A stretch of DNA of 61,349 bases from Candidatus Woesearchaeota archaeon (GCA_016927245.1 JAFGNA010000012.1:1-61349); one strand, 5' to 3'; positions 1 through 6,520 are shown, counted from the first letter of the stretch. The notes: generated by a model not told the origin, from the sequence alone. Program-made: numbers and translations.

Positions 1-21
1 CTTTTTTAGCCCTTTCTCCCG

Positions 22-49
22 ATTGAAACTAAGCCCTGTTAGTTGAGGA
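22..49 (+). repeat. Xer/dif-like cassette junction site 1
   Basis: Left arm attgaaactaa, spacer gccctg, right arm beginning TTAGTTG at 39. The right arm is the inverse of CAACTAA at 667-673, the end of the cassette that starts here; the left arm would belong to a cassette lying outside the window. Confidence 0.7.
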
Positions 50-673
50 GACTGCAAGTCGACTGACCGAAGGGACAGTTTTGAAATTTTACGAACGAAG
101 TGAGACTATTGTTTAGAAAAAAGAGGGGTGAGTTTTTATTTTTTAATACCAATAAACCATGCTTTTTCATTATCATATTTGGGGTCAGTTTTCCAAACTT
201 TAAGAAAATATGTTAATTTATATTTATGTTCAGGTCCATAAAATGGATCTAAAAAATATATGTATTCATTATCAATATTTTTTACAACAACAAAATGATC
301 AACCTTTTCTTTATGAACATAATAAGAAGTTAAAATAAAATAACCTTCATTCATTATTTTTTTTAATTCCTCTATTGTTGAATTTCTTTTAACAATATAA
401 TTTAAATTATACTTTTCTGCTAATTGAGGATATAATTTAGCCCATGTTCCACGAATTTTATTTGTTCCCAATAACTTAACGATTTGTTTTTCTGACTTTT
501 TAATTCCACATGCTTCTAAAATCATTCTCATTGAAGCAGAACCACAAGTCCAACAAGTTTCTTGTTTGTGAAAAGGTATCATAATATTAATCAAAGTTTA
601 TTGATTTATATAAGTTTTTTTGTTTGAGCCCCTCTTTTTTCTTTATTATTTAAAATTTCAAAATTGCAACTAA
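39..673 (-). mobile_element. Cassette A (C39-like protease)
   Basis: The outer arm ttagttg (39-45) is matched inverted by caactaa (667-673). The inner 14-bp arm agaaaaaagagggg (115-128) is matched perfectly inverted at 629-642. About 70 bp between the left outer and inner arms contains the small hairpin gact-gc-aagtc. One gene, with its own TATA box, lies inside the inner arms. Confidence 0.7.
136..582 (-). CDS. Peptidase C39-like cysteine protease
   Basis: A 148-residue protein resembling the papain-like C39 peptidase fold, the family that trims double-glycine leader peptides and also occurs as stand-alone domains. Visible residues are Gln7 and Cys13 in a C39-like N-terminal motif (TCGSAS), His96 in DHFVVV and Asp112 in LDPFYG, in the order and spacing of the family. 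There is no signal peptide or transporter domain, so it is probably cytosolic. I chose the ATG at 582 rather than the TTG at 594 because the TATA-like box at 605-613 is centred 27 nt upstream of it, as expected for a leaderless transcript. It is the only gene of cassette A. Substrate unknown; a role in toxin or peptide processing is only a guess. Confidence 0.7.
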   Translation of the reverse strand: MIPFHKQETCWTCGSASMRMILEACGIKKSEKQIVKLLGTNKIRGTWAKLYPQLAEKYNLNYIVKRNSTIEELKKIMNEGYFILTSYYVHKEKVDHFVVVKNIDNEYIYFLDPFYGPEHKYKLTYFLKVWKTDPKYDNEKAWFIGIKK

Positions 674-691
674 GGTGCTGTTAAGTCGCCC
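663..691 (+). repeat. Xer/dif-like cassette junction site 2
   Basis: Left arm attgcaactaa, 7-bp spacer ggtgctg, right arm beginning TTAAGTCG at 681. The left arm pairs with the start of cassette A (39-45) and the right arm with the end of cassette B (1294-1301). A hairpin ggtct-gc-aagacc follows downstream, near 708-720. Confidence 0.7.
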
Positions 692-1301
692 CGAGCTTTG
701 GTGAGAGGTCTGCAAGACCGTGGGTTGAGGAGCGTAGCGACGAAGAAGTAAAATTTGAGCTCTTAATAAATATCGACCAAAGTGAGCCTATATGTCTGTA
801 GGACTGGAGTTCTTTTATTTTTCTTTTATTAGAATTGATGAAACTTTGAGTTTACATCTTTCAGAGTCTATCCTGCTATCAGTTATGGTTCCGTTTTCTA
901 CTATTAAGATTTCTCTTCCAAGGCATTCTCTTTCTATGTTAAATATTATTGTTGCGAAGTATATTCTTGGTTCTCTCCAGCATTTATTACAAGGTAGTTC
1001 TGTTATTCCTTCTTCTTGCGGAGGTCTACAATAAATCTTGTGACAGGCGTATCCTGTTTCTCTTTCTAATAAAAATACGTTTATTATTATTGCAAAAAGA
1101 AAGCCTATAAGAACATAGATTGCTACAATTAATAAGATCACTTTTTTTATTCTTTTTTTATTCACTGATTTCTTTTTTTGTTTATTTATATTTATAAGTT
1201 TCTATTTCTTTACCCTCACTTCCGATATAAAATTATATATTTAATACAAAACTAATAATTAGAAGATGAAATAAAAAGAGCTCAAATTTTATTCGACTTA
1301 A
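681..1301 (-). mobile_element. Cassette B (Cys-rich membrane protein)
   Basis: The outer arm ttaagtcg (681-688) is matched inverted by cgacttaa (1294-1301). The inner arm is a perfect 16-bp inverted repeat, taaaatttgagctctt at 749-764 against 1276-1291, the longest in the array. It encloses one gene and its promoter. Confidence 0.75.
815..1165 (-). CDS. Small membrane-anchored cysteine-rich protein
   Basis: A 116-residue protein with a basic N-terminus (MNKKRIKK), one membrane segment at about residues 8-32 and a C-terminal part with five cysteines (including CHKIYC and CNKC) that would lie outside the membrane. The spaced cysteines suggest disulfides or a small metal site. The start is GTG: the TATA-like box at 1190-1197 is centred about 28 nt upstream, giving a leaderless message. 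It is the only gene in cassette B. I do not recognise the family. Confidence 0.55.
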   Translation of the reverse strand: MNKKRIKKVILLIVAIYVLIGFLFAIIINVFLLERETGYACHKIYCRPPQEEGITELPCNKCWREPRIYFATIIFNIERECLGREILIVENGTITDSRIDSERCKLKVSSILIKEK

Positions 1302-1319
1302 ATCCTTGTTAAATGAGGG
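1291..1319 (+). repeat. Xer/dif-like cassette junction site 3
   Basis: Left arm attcgacttaa, spacer atccttg, right arm beginning TTAAATGA at 1309. The left arm pairs with 681-688 (cassette B) and the right arm with 1842-1849 (cassette C). The downstream structured segment contains ggct-gc-aagcc and ends in ccgcagagt at 1369-1377. Confidence 0.7.
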
Positions 1320-1849
1320 TGAGCGAAGCGAAAGGCTGCAAGCCGTCCCCGAGGATTTGCGAAGCAAACCGCAGAGTTTTATTTTCGGCACGGCAATTCT
1401 ATTTTTCCATCAATATATTTCTGACAAAAACCTTTCACATTTGGTGCGCAAGAATAATTTTGATATTGTTTCATAGGTAACCAGAATAATTTTTCAAATT
1501 TATCTGGTTCATTTACTTTAGGAATTTGATTATTTTCAATAATTCCTAAATATTTATGACTTTGAAAAGAACGACCATCAATATCAAAATTTTCATATTC
1601 AATATACTTAACAATTGTAACATCAACACCTAACTCTTCTCTACATTCTCTTTTGGCAGTTTCTTCCAAAGTTTCTCCGTCTTCTACTTTTCCACCGGGA
1701 AATTCATAGTGTTGATGTTTATTTTTCCAAAGAAGAAGTAATTCTTCATTGTCATTTACAATTGCGCATCCAGATAATTGAATTCTCATATATTGATGGT
1801 TATTGAAAATAGTATATAAAGTTAGTGCCGAAAATAAAATTTCATTTAA
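1309..1849 (-). mobile_element. Cassette C (Nudix hydrolase)
   Basis: The outer arm ttaaatga (1309-1316) is matched inverted by tcatttaa (1842-1849). The inner arm is a perfect 15-bp inverted repeat, ttttattttcggcac at 1377-1391 against 1825-1839. The left inner arm overlaps the stop codon and last codons of the gene, so the cassette is trimmed tightly around the coding region and its promoter. Confidence 0.75.
1379..1789 (-). CDS. Nudix hydrolase
   Basis: A 136-residue stand-alone Nudix protein. These enzymes hydrolyse nucleoside diphosphates linked to another moiety, often as house-cleaning of oxidised nucleotides (MutT-like). The Nudix box is perfect: Gly33, Glu39, then Arg47-Glu48, Glu51-Glu52 and Gly54, with the preceding EFPGG motif. 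The length is normal for a MutT/NudA-type enzyme; the substrate cannot be read from the sequence. The start ATG at 1789 lies 27 nt from the centre of the TATA-like box at 1811-1820. It is the only gene in cassette C and is AT-rich like the rest of the island. Nudix genes are also common integron cassette cargo in bacteria. Confidence 0.85.
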   Translation of the reverse strand: MRIQLSGCAIVNDNEELLLLWKNKHQHYEFPGGKVEDGETLEETAKRECREELGVDVTIVKYIEYENFDIDGRSFQSHKYLGIIENNQIPKVNEPDKFEKLFWLPMKQYQNYSCAPNVKGFCQKYIDGKIELPCRK

Positions 1850-1866
1850 TTCCTGTTAGTTTCGTT
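1839..1866 (+). repeat. Xer/dif-like cassette junction site 4
   Basis: Left arm atttcatttaa, spacer ttcctg, right arm beginning TTAGTTTC at 1856. It is followed by a perfect 8-bp stem gtttccag/ctggaaac (1864-1871 and 1882-1889) and the 15-bp sequence ctgcgtccgcagagt (1890-1904), which recurs exactly in island 2 at 36801-36815. Confidence 0.7.
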
Positions 1867-1975
1867 TCCAGTTACGAAGTTCTGGAAACCTGCGTCCGCA
1901 GAGTTTTTTCGAGGGCGTTCTATCAAGCTCGGAGAGCCTTCAAGAACATACATCTAGGGGTGGTTTCTATTTGAT

Positions 1976-2176
1976 TTAGATATTTAGTTTGGAGCAACAT
2001 TCTAAACAGAAATATTTTACATTACTCTCATCAATTTCAACATCGTAAGGATTTTCTTTAATAGATTCAGTATCCACAAGAACTTTACATTTATGTATGC
2101 TATCTATTTCTGCATTACAGTCTGCACAATTTACGGATTCCTTTATGTTGAAATATTGGTGAAGTCTTTTTGCCAT
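1976..2176 (-). CDS. Small zinc-ribbon-like protein
   Basis: A 66-residue protein with two knuckles, CADC at residues 17-20 and CLECC near residues 57-61, as in a small zinc ribbon; a further Cys30 lies between them. It starts 4 nt after the stop of the NucS-like gene, and the Shine-Dalgarno sequence ggtgat overlaps that stop codon, so the two are co-transcribed and probably translationally coupled. It could be a partner or antitoxin-like regulator of the nuclease, which is inference from the coupling only. No family recognised. Confidence 0.6.
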   Translation of the reverse strand: MAKRLHQYFNIKESVNCADCNAEIDSIHKCKVLVDTESIKENPYDVEIDESNVKYFCLECCSKLNI

Positions 2177-2180
2177 GGTA

Positions 2181-3146
2181 TCACCTTTTATCTTCTTTTA
2201 TAGATTCTACTTTTTTCACAAAATTTATTATATTTTCTATCATTTCGGAGGACTCAACTTTGCTAACTATTGCATATCTTTTTTCGTTAATTATACATTC
2301 ATCACCAACATATCTATCCCAGAAAATTTTAGAATTAAAATTACCGCCTAATCTACCACTATGTAAAATATATTTTTCTCGATTTGAATTTATAGCAATT
2401 AACCCTGCTGCTCTTAATTCTCCTTTAAAATTAAAATTTATTTCACAAATTATTGATTTTGATGTATTAGGATTTCCCAAGCCAAACGCATTCCAATATC
2501 TTGTAGGATTTTCTCTTGGTGAAACAGTGAACGAACCCCATGCATCTAATTCTTCTATGTAAAAAACATCATAAGTTCTACTGCTATGTTTTATTCCTAA
2601 CGTAATATTTTTAAAAATATTATTTTTTGCTTTAGTTATCCATATATCTTGAATTAATCTTTGAATGTTTGATATTTGGTATGGCTCAGTTAGAACAGTT
2701 AGATTTCTTGCGTTGTAATTTTTATTTTCATTCTTGATATTTTTTGGATTTGAAGAAGATTCTTGAAATAGATTTAAAAATTTGGTATCATGTTTTTTCT
2801 CAATAAATTCTTTCAGAGAATTATAAGTGATTTCTTTCCAAGCGATTCCATGATGGTCTAAACTTCTTTGGATATTTGGTGGAACCCTATTTCCAATAAG
2901 CATGACTCTTATTGTTGGGTCATCATGGGATAATAGCATTCCCTCATATGAAAGAATCTGCCCTATATTTTGGTCTTTTATTGGACCAATTTTTAATTCA
3001 ATAATGAGTTTTCTGTTATGAACATCTTTGAATAGAATATCTATCCTTCTTCCATATACTGTAACTTGACGACCTAAAAATTCTAAATTTTCTTCTATCA
3101 ATTCAGGATACTTAATCAGTATATCCTCAAAATCTTTTTCTTTCAT
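2181..3146 (-). CDS. NucS-like PD-(D/E)xK endonuclease
   Basis: A 321-residue protein whose N-terminal 110 residues match the catalytic domain of the archaeal NucS/EndoMS (DUF91) nuclease family: Asp36 in RRIDILF, Glu50 and Lys52 in IIELKIG, followed by the QILSYEG helix. NucS normally has its DNA-binding domain first and the nuclease domain last; here the nuclease domain comes first and about 190 unfamiliar residues follow. It is therefore a nuclease-fold protein but not a normal mismatch NucS, and a defence role is possible. The start ATG at 3146 is 27-28 nt from the centre of the TATA-like box at 3171-3180. It is the first gene of the two-gene cassette D. Confidence 0.7.
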   Translation of the reverse strand: MKEKDFEDILIKYPELIEENLEFLGRQVTVYGRRIDILFKDVHNRKLIIELKIGPIKDQNIGQILSYEGMLLSHDDPTIRVMLIGNRVPPNIQRSLDHHGIAWKEITYNSLKEFIEKKHDTKFLNLFQESSSNPKNIKNENKNYNARNLTVLTEPYQISNIQRLIQDIWITKAKNNIFKNITLGIKHSSRTYDVFYIEELDAWGSFTVSPRENPTRYWNAFGLGNPNTSKSIICEINFNFKGELRAAGLIAINSNREKYILHSGRLGGNFNSKIFWDRYVGDECIINEKRYAIVSKVESSEMIENIINFVKKVESIKEDKR

Positions 3147-3240
3147 ATTTTGAATAAATATTGAAATATCATATATAAATGTTGTGGGAAAAAATTGCCT
3201 TGAGAAACCACCTCTCTTTAATAATTAAGCCCTCGAAAAA

Positions 3241-3268
3241 ATTGCAACTAAGCCCTGTTATATTCGTC
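3241..3268 (+). repeat. Xer/dif-like cassette junction site 5
   Basis: Left arm attgcaactaa (identical to site 2), spacer gccctg (identical to site 1), right arm beginning TTATATTC at 3258. The right arm is the inverse of GAATATAA in site 6. Confidence 0.75.
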
Positions 3269-3989
3269 GTAGTGAAACGGAGACCGAGGGTTAGTGCAAC
3301 GGTCGGCGAAGCCGAAACCCGAAGAGTTGAGTCCTGCCCGTAAAAGTTATATACTAAAGACATATTATTTGTTTATAATGAAAGAAATATATAAAAAAAT
3401 CTTAGAGAAAGCCCTTCCGTTATACGAAAAAGGAAGAGAAGGAGATGTTGAACATATTAAATGGTTAGCAGAAGTGATAACAAAATATGTTAATGAATTT
3501 GAAGTTGATTATGATATACTAATTCCTGTAGTCCTTCTTCATGATGTCGGATATTCAAAAGTTCCTAAAGGATCAAATCCTTTTGATTTAGATATTAGAA
3601 AATTCCATTCAGAAGAGGGAGCAAAAATCTCAGAAGAAATTCTTGAAGAATTAAATTATCCAAAAGACAAAATCAATGAAATCAAAAGGTTGATTTTGAA
3701 ACATGATAACTGGGCTTTTGGAGACGATTTTGCGGATGAACCTGTATTAAGAATTTTCAATAATTTTGATTTCATGTGGATGGCAAGTGAAAAAGGATTT
3801 GATATTGTGAGAAAATTCATGAAAAAAGAACCAAAAGAATTTTACGAACAAATCAATGAATTCCAACGAAAAAATGAAGAAGAAGGACGTAAATGGTTCA
3901 ACAAAAACATCGAAGAATTCTATAATCAACTTATGCGAGAACGAAAGGAAGGGCTTTCTACATAAAGGGCAGGACTCAATTGAATATAA
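3258..3989 (+). mobile_element. Cassette E (HD-domain protein), next to the recombinase
   Basis: The outer arm ttatattc (3258-3265) is matched inverted by gaatataa (3982-3989). The inner arm ttgagtcctgccc (3327-3339) is matched perfectly inverted at 3967-3979. Its gene is the only one in island 1 that reads toward the recombinase gene. Its two junction sites have spacers in opposite orientation (gccctg against cagggt). Confidence 0.75.
3378..3965 (+). CDS. HD-domain phosphohydrolase-like protein
   Basis: A 195-residue metal-dependent HD-superfamily protein. The motif order is complete: His26, His55-Asp56 (LLHDVGYSK), His77, His109-Asp110 and Asp131. Such proteins hydrolyse phosphate esters of nucleotides or small metabolites; the substrate here is unknown. 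The open frame extends upstream to 3294, but I chose the ATG at 3378 because the TATA-like box at 3346-3353 is centred 27-28 nt before it and because the upstream part reads through the cassette repeat. It ends one base before the right inner arm of cassette E. Confidence 0.8.
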   Translation: MKEIYKKILEKALPLYEKGREGDVEHIKWLAEVITKYVNEFEVDYDILIPVVLLHDVGYSKVPKGSNPFDLDIRKFHSEEGAKISEEILEELNYPKDKINEIKRLILKHDNWAFGDDFADEPVLRIFNNFDFMWMASEKGFDIVRKFMKKEPKEFYEQINEFQRKNEEEGRKWFNKNIEEFYNQLMRERKEGLST

Positions 3990-4006
3990 CAGGGTTTATC
4001 AGCATC
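3979..4006 (+). repeat. Array-end site next to the recombinase (attI-like, site 6)
   Basis: Left arm attgaatataa, spacer cagggt, right arm beginning TTATCAGC. It marks the sharp border between the AT-rich array and GC-rich chromosomal DNA and lies about 130 bp upstream of the XerA-like start codon. The left arm and 6-bp spacer resemble the archaeal dif site bound by XerA as I remember it from Thermococcales. The same 11-bp left arm ends island 2 at 39720-39730. Confidence 0.7.
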
Positions 4007-4133
4007 TTTCGTTCTTCTCGGCTTTGAGCCGTTCTTTCCTTGTTTTCTCCCACCTCATTTTTTTCGTTTTCTCCGTATCGCTTCCGTCCATTTTTCCCGA
4101 ACCGTTTTGAACTCCTTTCTCTCCTTCCCGTGC

Positions 4134-4958
4134 ATGGATCTCGTCTTCCTCGCCCAGCGCAAGATGCGCAGAAGAAGGCTTTCCGAGCGCACGGTCAAGA
4201 CGTACTCGTATTGCTTGGGGCGCTTCCTCAAGTCTATCAGCAAAGACCCTCGTAAAATCACCAAGCATGACGTCCAGGAATACCTCTACTTTCTCGCAGA
4301 GAAAGGCGCCGCTGCGAAGTCGTTGAACGTGCACCTCATGGCCATCAAGTTCGCGTGCGAGGATATCCTCAACAAGCGCTTCTTCGTCAACCTGCCCTCT
4401 TCCAAGCGCCAGCAGCGCCTTCCGGAGGTGCTCACCCAAGAGGAGGTCAAGAAACTCATCCTGGCCATCGCTAATCCTCGGCAGCGGCTCCTCATCAAGC
4501 TCATCTACGGAGCGGGCCTACGCGTCCTTGAGGCCGTCTCGTTGCGCAAGGAGCACCTCTGCCTCGACCAGGGGTTCGGCTGGGTGCGTGGCGGCAAGGG
4601 TGGCAAGGACCGCCTCTTCATCATCCCCTCTGCCATCAAGGATGAGCTCTCAGCCCTCGCGAAGGGTCTCTCGGATGATTCCTTCCTCTTCTCTGGCCAG
4701 AAGCGCCGCCACTACTCTCCCAGGAGCGTCGCCGCCATCGTCAAGCGGGCCGCAAGGGACGCAGACATCAGGAAAGGCGTCCATCCGCACACGCTCCGCC
4801 ATTCCTTCGCCACGCACCTCGTCGAGCAAGGCTGCGACCTCGTCACTGTGCAATCGCTCCTCGGCCACGCCTCGCCGGAGACGAGCATGGTGTACGTCCA
4901 CCTCGCCGTTCCGAAGCTCCTCGTTGCGAAGAGCCCGCTCGACAGCCTCCCTGCTTAA
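4134..4958 (+). CDS. xerA: XerA-like tyrosine recombinase
   Basis: A 274-residue site-specific recombinase of the XerC/D/archaeal XerA type, which cuts and rejoins DNA at dif-like sites through a tyrosine-DNA link. The N-terminal SAM-like core-binding domain spans residues 1-90 and the catalytic domain 95-274. Catalytic residues are all present: Arg130, Lys155, His219-x-x-Arg222, His245 and Tyr254, with the SPLD tail typical of archaeal XerA. It lacks the extra helix between the second and third catalytic patches that marks integron integrases (IntI), so it is XerA-like. The ATG at 4134 is preferred to an in-frame TTG at 4107. It is transcribed away from the cassette array, with site 6 between them, as intI is in integrons. 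It may serve both chromosome-dimer resolution and cassette exchange. Confidence 0.85.
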   Translation: MDLVFLAQRKMRRRRLSERTVKTYSYCLGRFLKSISKDPRKITKHDVQEYLYFLAEKGAAAKSLNVHLMAIKFACEDILNKRFFVNLPSSKRQQRLPEVLTQEEVKKLILAIANPRQRLLIKLIYGAGLRVLEAVSLRKEHLCLDQGFGWVRGGKGGKDRLFIIPSAIKDELSALAKGLSDDSFLFSGQKRRHYSPRSVAAIVKRAARDADIRKGVHPHTLRHSFATHLVEQGCDLVTVQSLLGHASPETSMVYVHLAVPKLLVAKSPLDSLPA

Positions 4959-4999
4959 AGAGCCCCACCGCTACCTTAATAAACCACTTGTGACCCACG

Positions 5000-6520
5000 A
5001 TGAGCGTCATGACAGGCAAAGGGGATCTCATAGCGTGGATCACCAGGAAAGGGTTCGTGTGGGGACCAAGCCCGGAGATTTACGGCGGCAGCGCAGGCTT
5101 CTACGACTACGCACCCCTGGGCAAGCTCCTCAAGAACCGCGTCGAGGCCGTCATCCGCGAGACGTTCATCAAGCAAGGCTTCTGGGAGATGGAATGCCCT
5201 ATCGTCACGCCAAAGGCGGTGTGGGAAGCGTCAGGACACCTCTCAGGGTTCTCAGACCCGCTCATCAAGGACGAGCAAGGCAACGTCTACAGGGCCGATG
5301 ACCTCATCGAGGAACAGCTCGGAAAGGACGACTACGAGCTCGACGGCAAGACCATCAAGATAGACGGCGCCTCGCAGGAACAACTCCTCAGGATCATCAA
5401 GCAAGAAAAAGTGACCGCGCCCGGCGGCAAGAAACTCATCCCTGAGATAAAGCAGCACAACCTCATGATGCGCACCACGACCGGCCTCGACCAAGAAGCG
5501 TACAACCGGCCGGAAACCGCGACCACCACGTACTTGCCGTTCATCCGCTACCTCCACCACTTCCGAGACAAACTACCGTTCGGCGTGTTCCAGATAGGCA
5601 AGGCGTTCAGGAACGAGATCAGCCCGCGGCAGCACATCCTCCGGCAACGAGAATTCACCCAGGCAGAAGCCCAGCTCTTCCTCTTCAAGGAACAAAAGAA
5701 TGGGTATGAACCGTTCGACGGCGTCAAGGACAAGAAGCTCCCGCTCCTCCACCACGGCAAGGACGGCTACGAAGAACTAGACCTCACCCTCAAAGAGGCT
5801 GTCAAGCAGGAAAAGCTGAAGAACGAGGCGTACGCGTGGACGCTCGCGCTGGCGTACGACCTGTTCAGGAACATGGGCATACCGGAAAACAAGATACGGC
5901 TCCGGCAGCACGAACCAGAGAAGATGTCCTTTTACGCGGACGACGCCTGGGACGTAGAAGTAGAACTAAACAGCTACGGCTGGTTCGAGGTGTGCGGCGT
6001 TCATGACAGGACGGACTACGACCTGACGCAGCACGCCAAGCACGCCAAGCAAAAGCTCGAAGCAAGGAACGAAAAGACCGGGAAGAAAGAAGTGCCGCAC
6101 GTCCTCGAGATAGCGTTCGGCACTGACAGGCCGACGTACGCGTTGATGGACCTCTACTACCAGTACGACGAGAAGAAAGAACAAGACACGTTCACCATCC
6201 CGGCAAACATGGCACCCATACAAGCAGCCGTGTTCCCCTTGGTGAACAAGGAAGACCTCCCCTCCATTGCCAAGAACATCCAGGAAGAGCTCCAAGCGGC
6301 CGGCTTGGTAGCCGTGTACGACCAGTCAGGCACCGTGGGCAGGAGGTACGCGCGCATGGACGAAGTAGGGACGCCGTACTGCGTCACCGTGGATTTCGAC
6401 ACGAAGAAGGACGGCACCGTCACGGTCAGGAACAGGGACAGCACCAAACAAGTCAGGGTGAAAAAGGACGACCTCTTGCCTTTCTTGCGAGATCTCTTCT
6501 GTGCCAAACGAACCATTTAA
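5000..6520 (+). CDS. glyS: Glycyl-tRNA synthetase, archaeal/eukaryotic type
   Basis: Class II synthetase that charges tRNA-Gly with glycine in the cytosol. At 506 residues it has the compact archaeal alpha-dimer form, not the bacterial alpha2-beta2 form. Visible parts are the N-terminal GFVWGPSPEIYGG segment with the WEASGHLSGFSDP motif, class II motif 2 FRNEISPR followed by REFTQAEAQ at about residues 205-225, and a C-terminal anticodon-binding domain in roughly the last 110 residues. A TATA-like sequence cttaataa near 4974 precedes it by about 25 nt. It lies 41 bp after the recombinase and is probably separately transcribed. Confidence 0.95.
   Translation: MSVMTGKGDLIAWITRKGFVWGPSPEIYGGSAGFYDYAPLGKLLKNRVEAVIRETFIKQGFWEMECPIVTPKAVWEASGHLSGFSDPLIKDEQGNVYRADDLIEEQLGKDDYELDGKTIKIDGASQEQLLRIIKQEKVTAPGGKKLIPEIKQHNLMMRTTTGLDQEAYNRPETATTTYLPFIRYLHHFRDKLPFGVFQIGKAFRNEISPRQHILRQREFTQAEAQLFLFKEQKNGYEPFDGVKDKKLPLLHHGKDGYEELDLTLKEAVKQEKLKNEAYAWTLALAYDLFRNMGIPENKIRLRQHEPEKMSFYADDAWDVEVELNSYGWFEVCGVHDRTDYDLTQHAKHAKQKLEARNEKTGKKEVPHVLEIAFGTDRPTYALMDLYYQYDEKKEQDTFTIPANMAPIQAAVFPLVNKEDLPSIAKNIQEELQAAGLVAVYDQSGTVGRRYARMDEVGTPYCVTVDFDTKKDGTVTVRNRDSTKQVRVKKDDLLPFLRDLFCAKRTI

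Larger units (their letters stand above)
1856..3251 (-). mobile_element. Cassette D (Zn-ribbon protein and NucS-like nuclease)
   Basis: The outer arm ttagtttc (1856-1863) is matched inverted with one mismatch by gcaactaa (3244-3251). There are two inner inverted repeats: ttttttcgagggc (1904-1916 with 3229-3241, perfect, 13 bp) and aggggtggtttct (1956-1968 with 3203-3215, 12 of 13). This is the only cassette with two genes, and the double inner repeat suggests one cassette formed inside another or two fused. Confidence 0.7.
1..4006. mobile_element. AT-rich integron-like cassette array (island 1)
   Basis: This stretch is visibly much richer in A and T than the DNA to its right and holds five small cassettes (six genes). 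Six recombination-site-like sequences (starting at 22, 663, 1291, 1839, 3241 and 3979) share a left arm of the form ATT-N5-TAA, a 6-7 bp spacer and a right arm starting TTA. Each cassette carries nested cassette-specific inverted repeats around its gene and its own promoter. Five of the six genes read leftward, away from the XerA-like gene at 4134. The array continues past the left edge of the window. The repeat structure is seen; mobility and the recombinase partner are inferred. Confidence 0.8.

Noticed and set aside
22-691. Junction sites as classical attC sites
   Set aside because: attC R boxes read RYYYAAC and GTTRRRY; only two of the six right arms fit GTTRRRY, and left arms fit a dif-like ATT-N5-TAA better.
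3294-3377. Longer start of the HD protein at 3294
   Set aside because: This part reads through the cassette repeat and promoter; the ATG at 3378 has correct TATA spacing.
1-4006. CRISPR array in island 1
   Set aside because: The repeats are spaced by whole genes, are not identical, and no spacers of constant length or cas genes are present.
4107-4958. XerA-like gene as an integron integrase (IntI)
   Set aside because: The protein lacks the extra segment between catalytic patches II and III that defines IntI; its length (274) and SPLD tail fit archaeal XerA.
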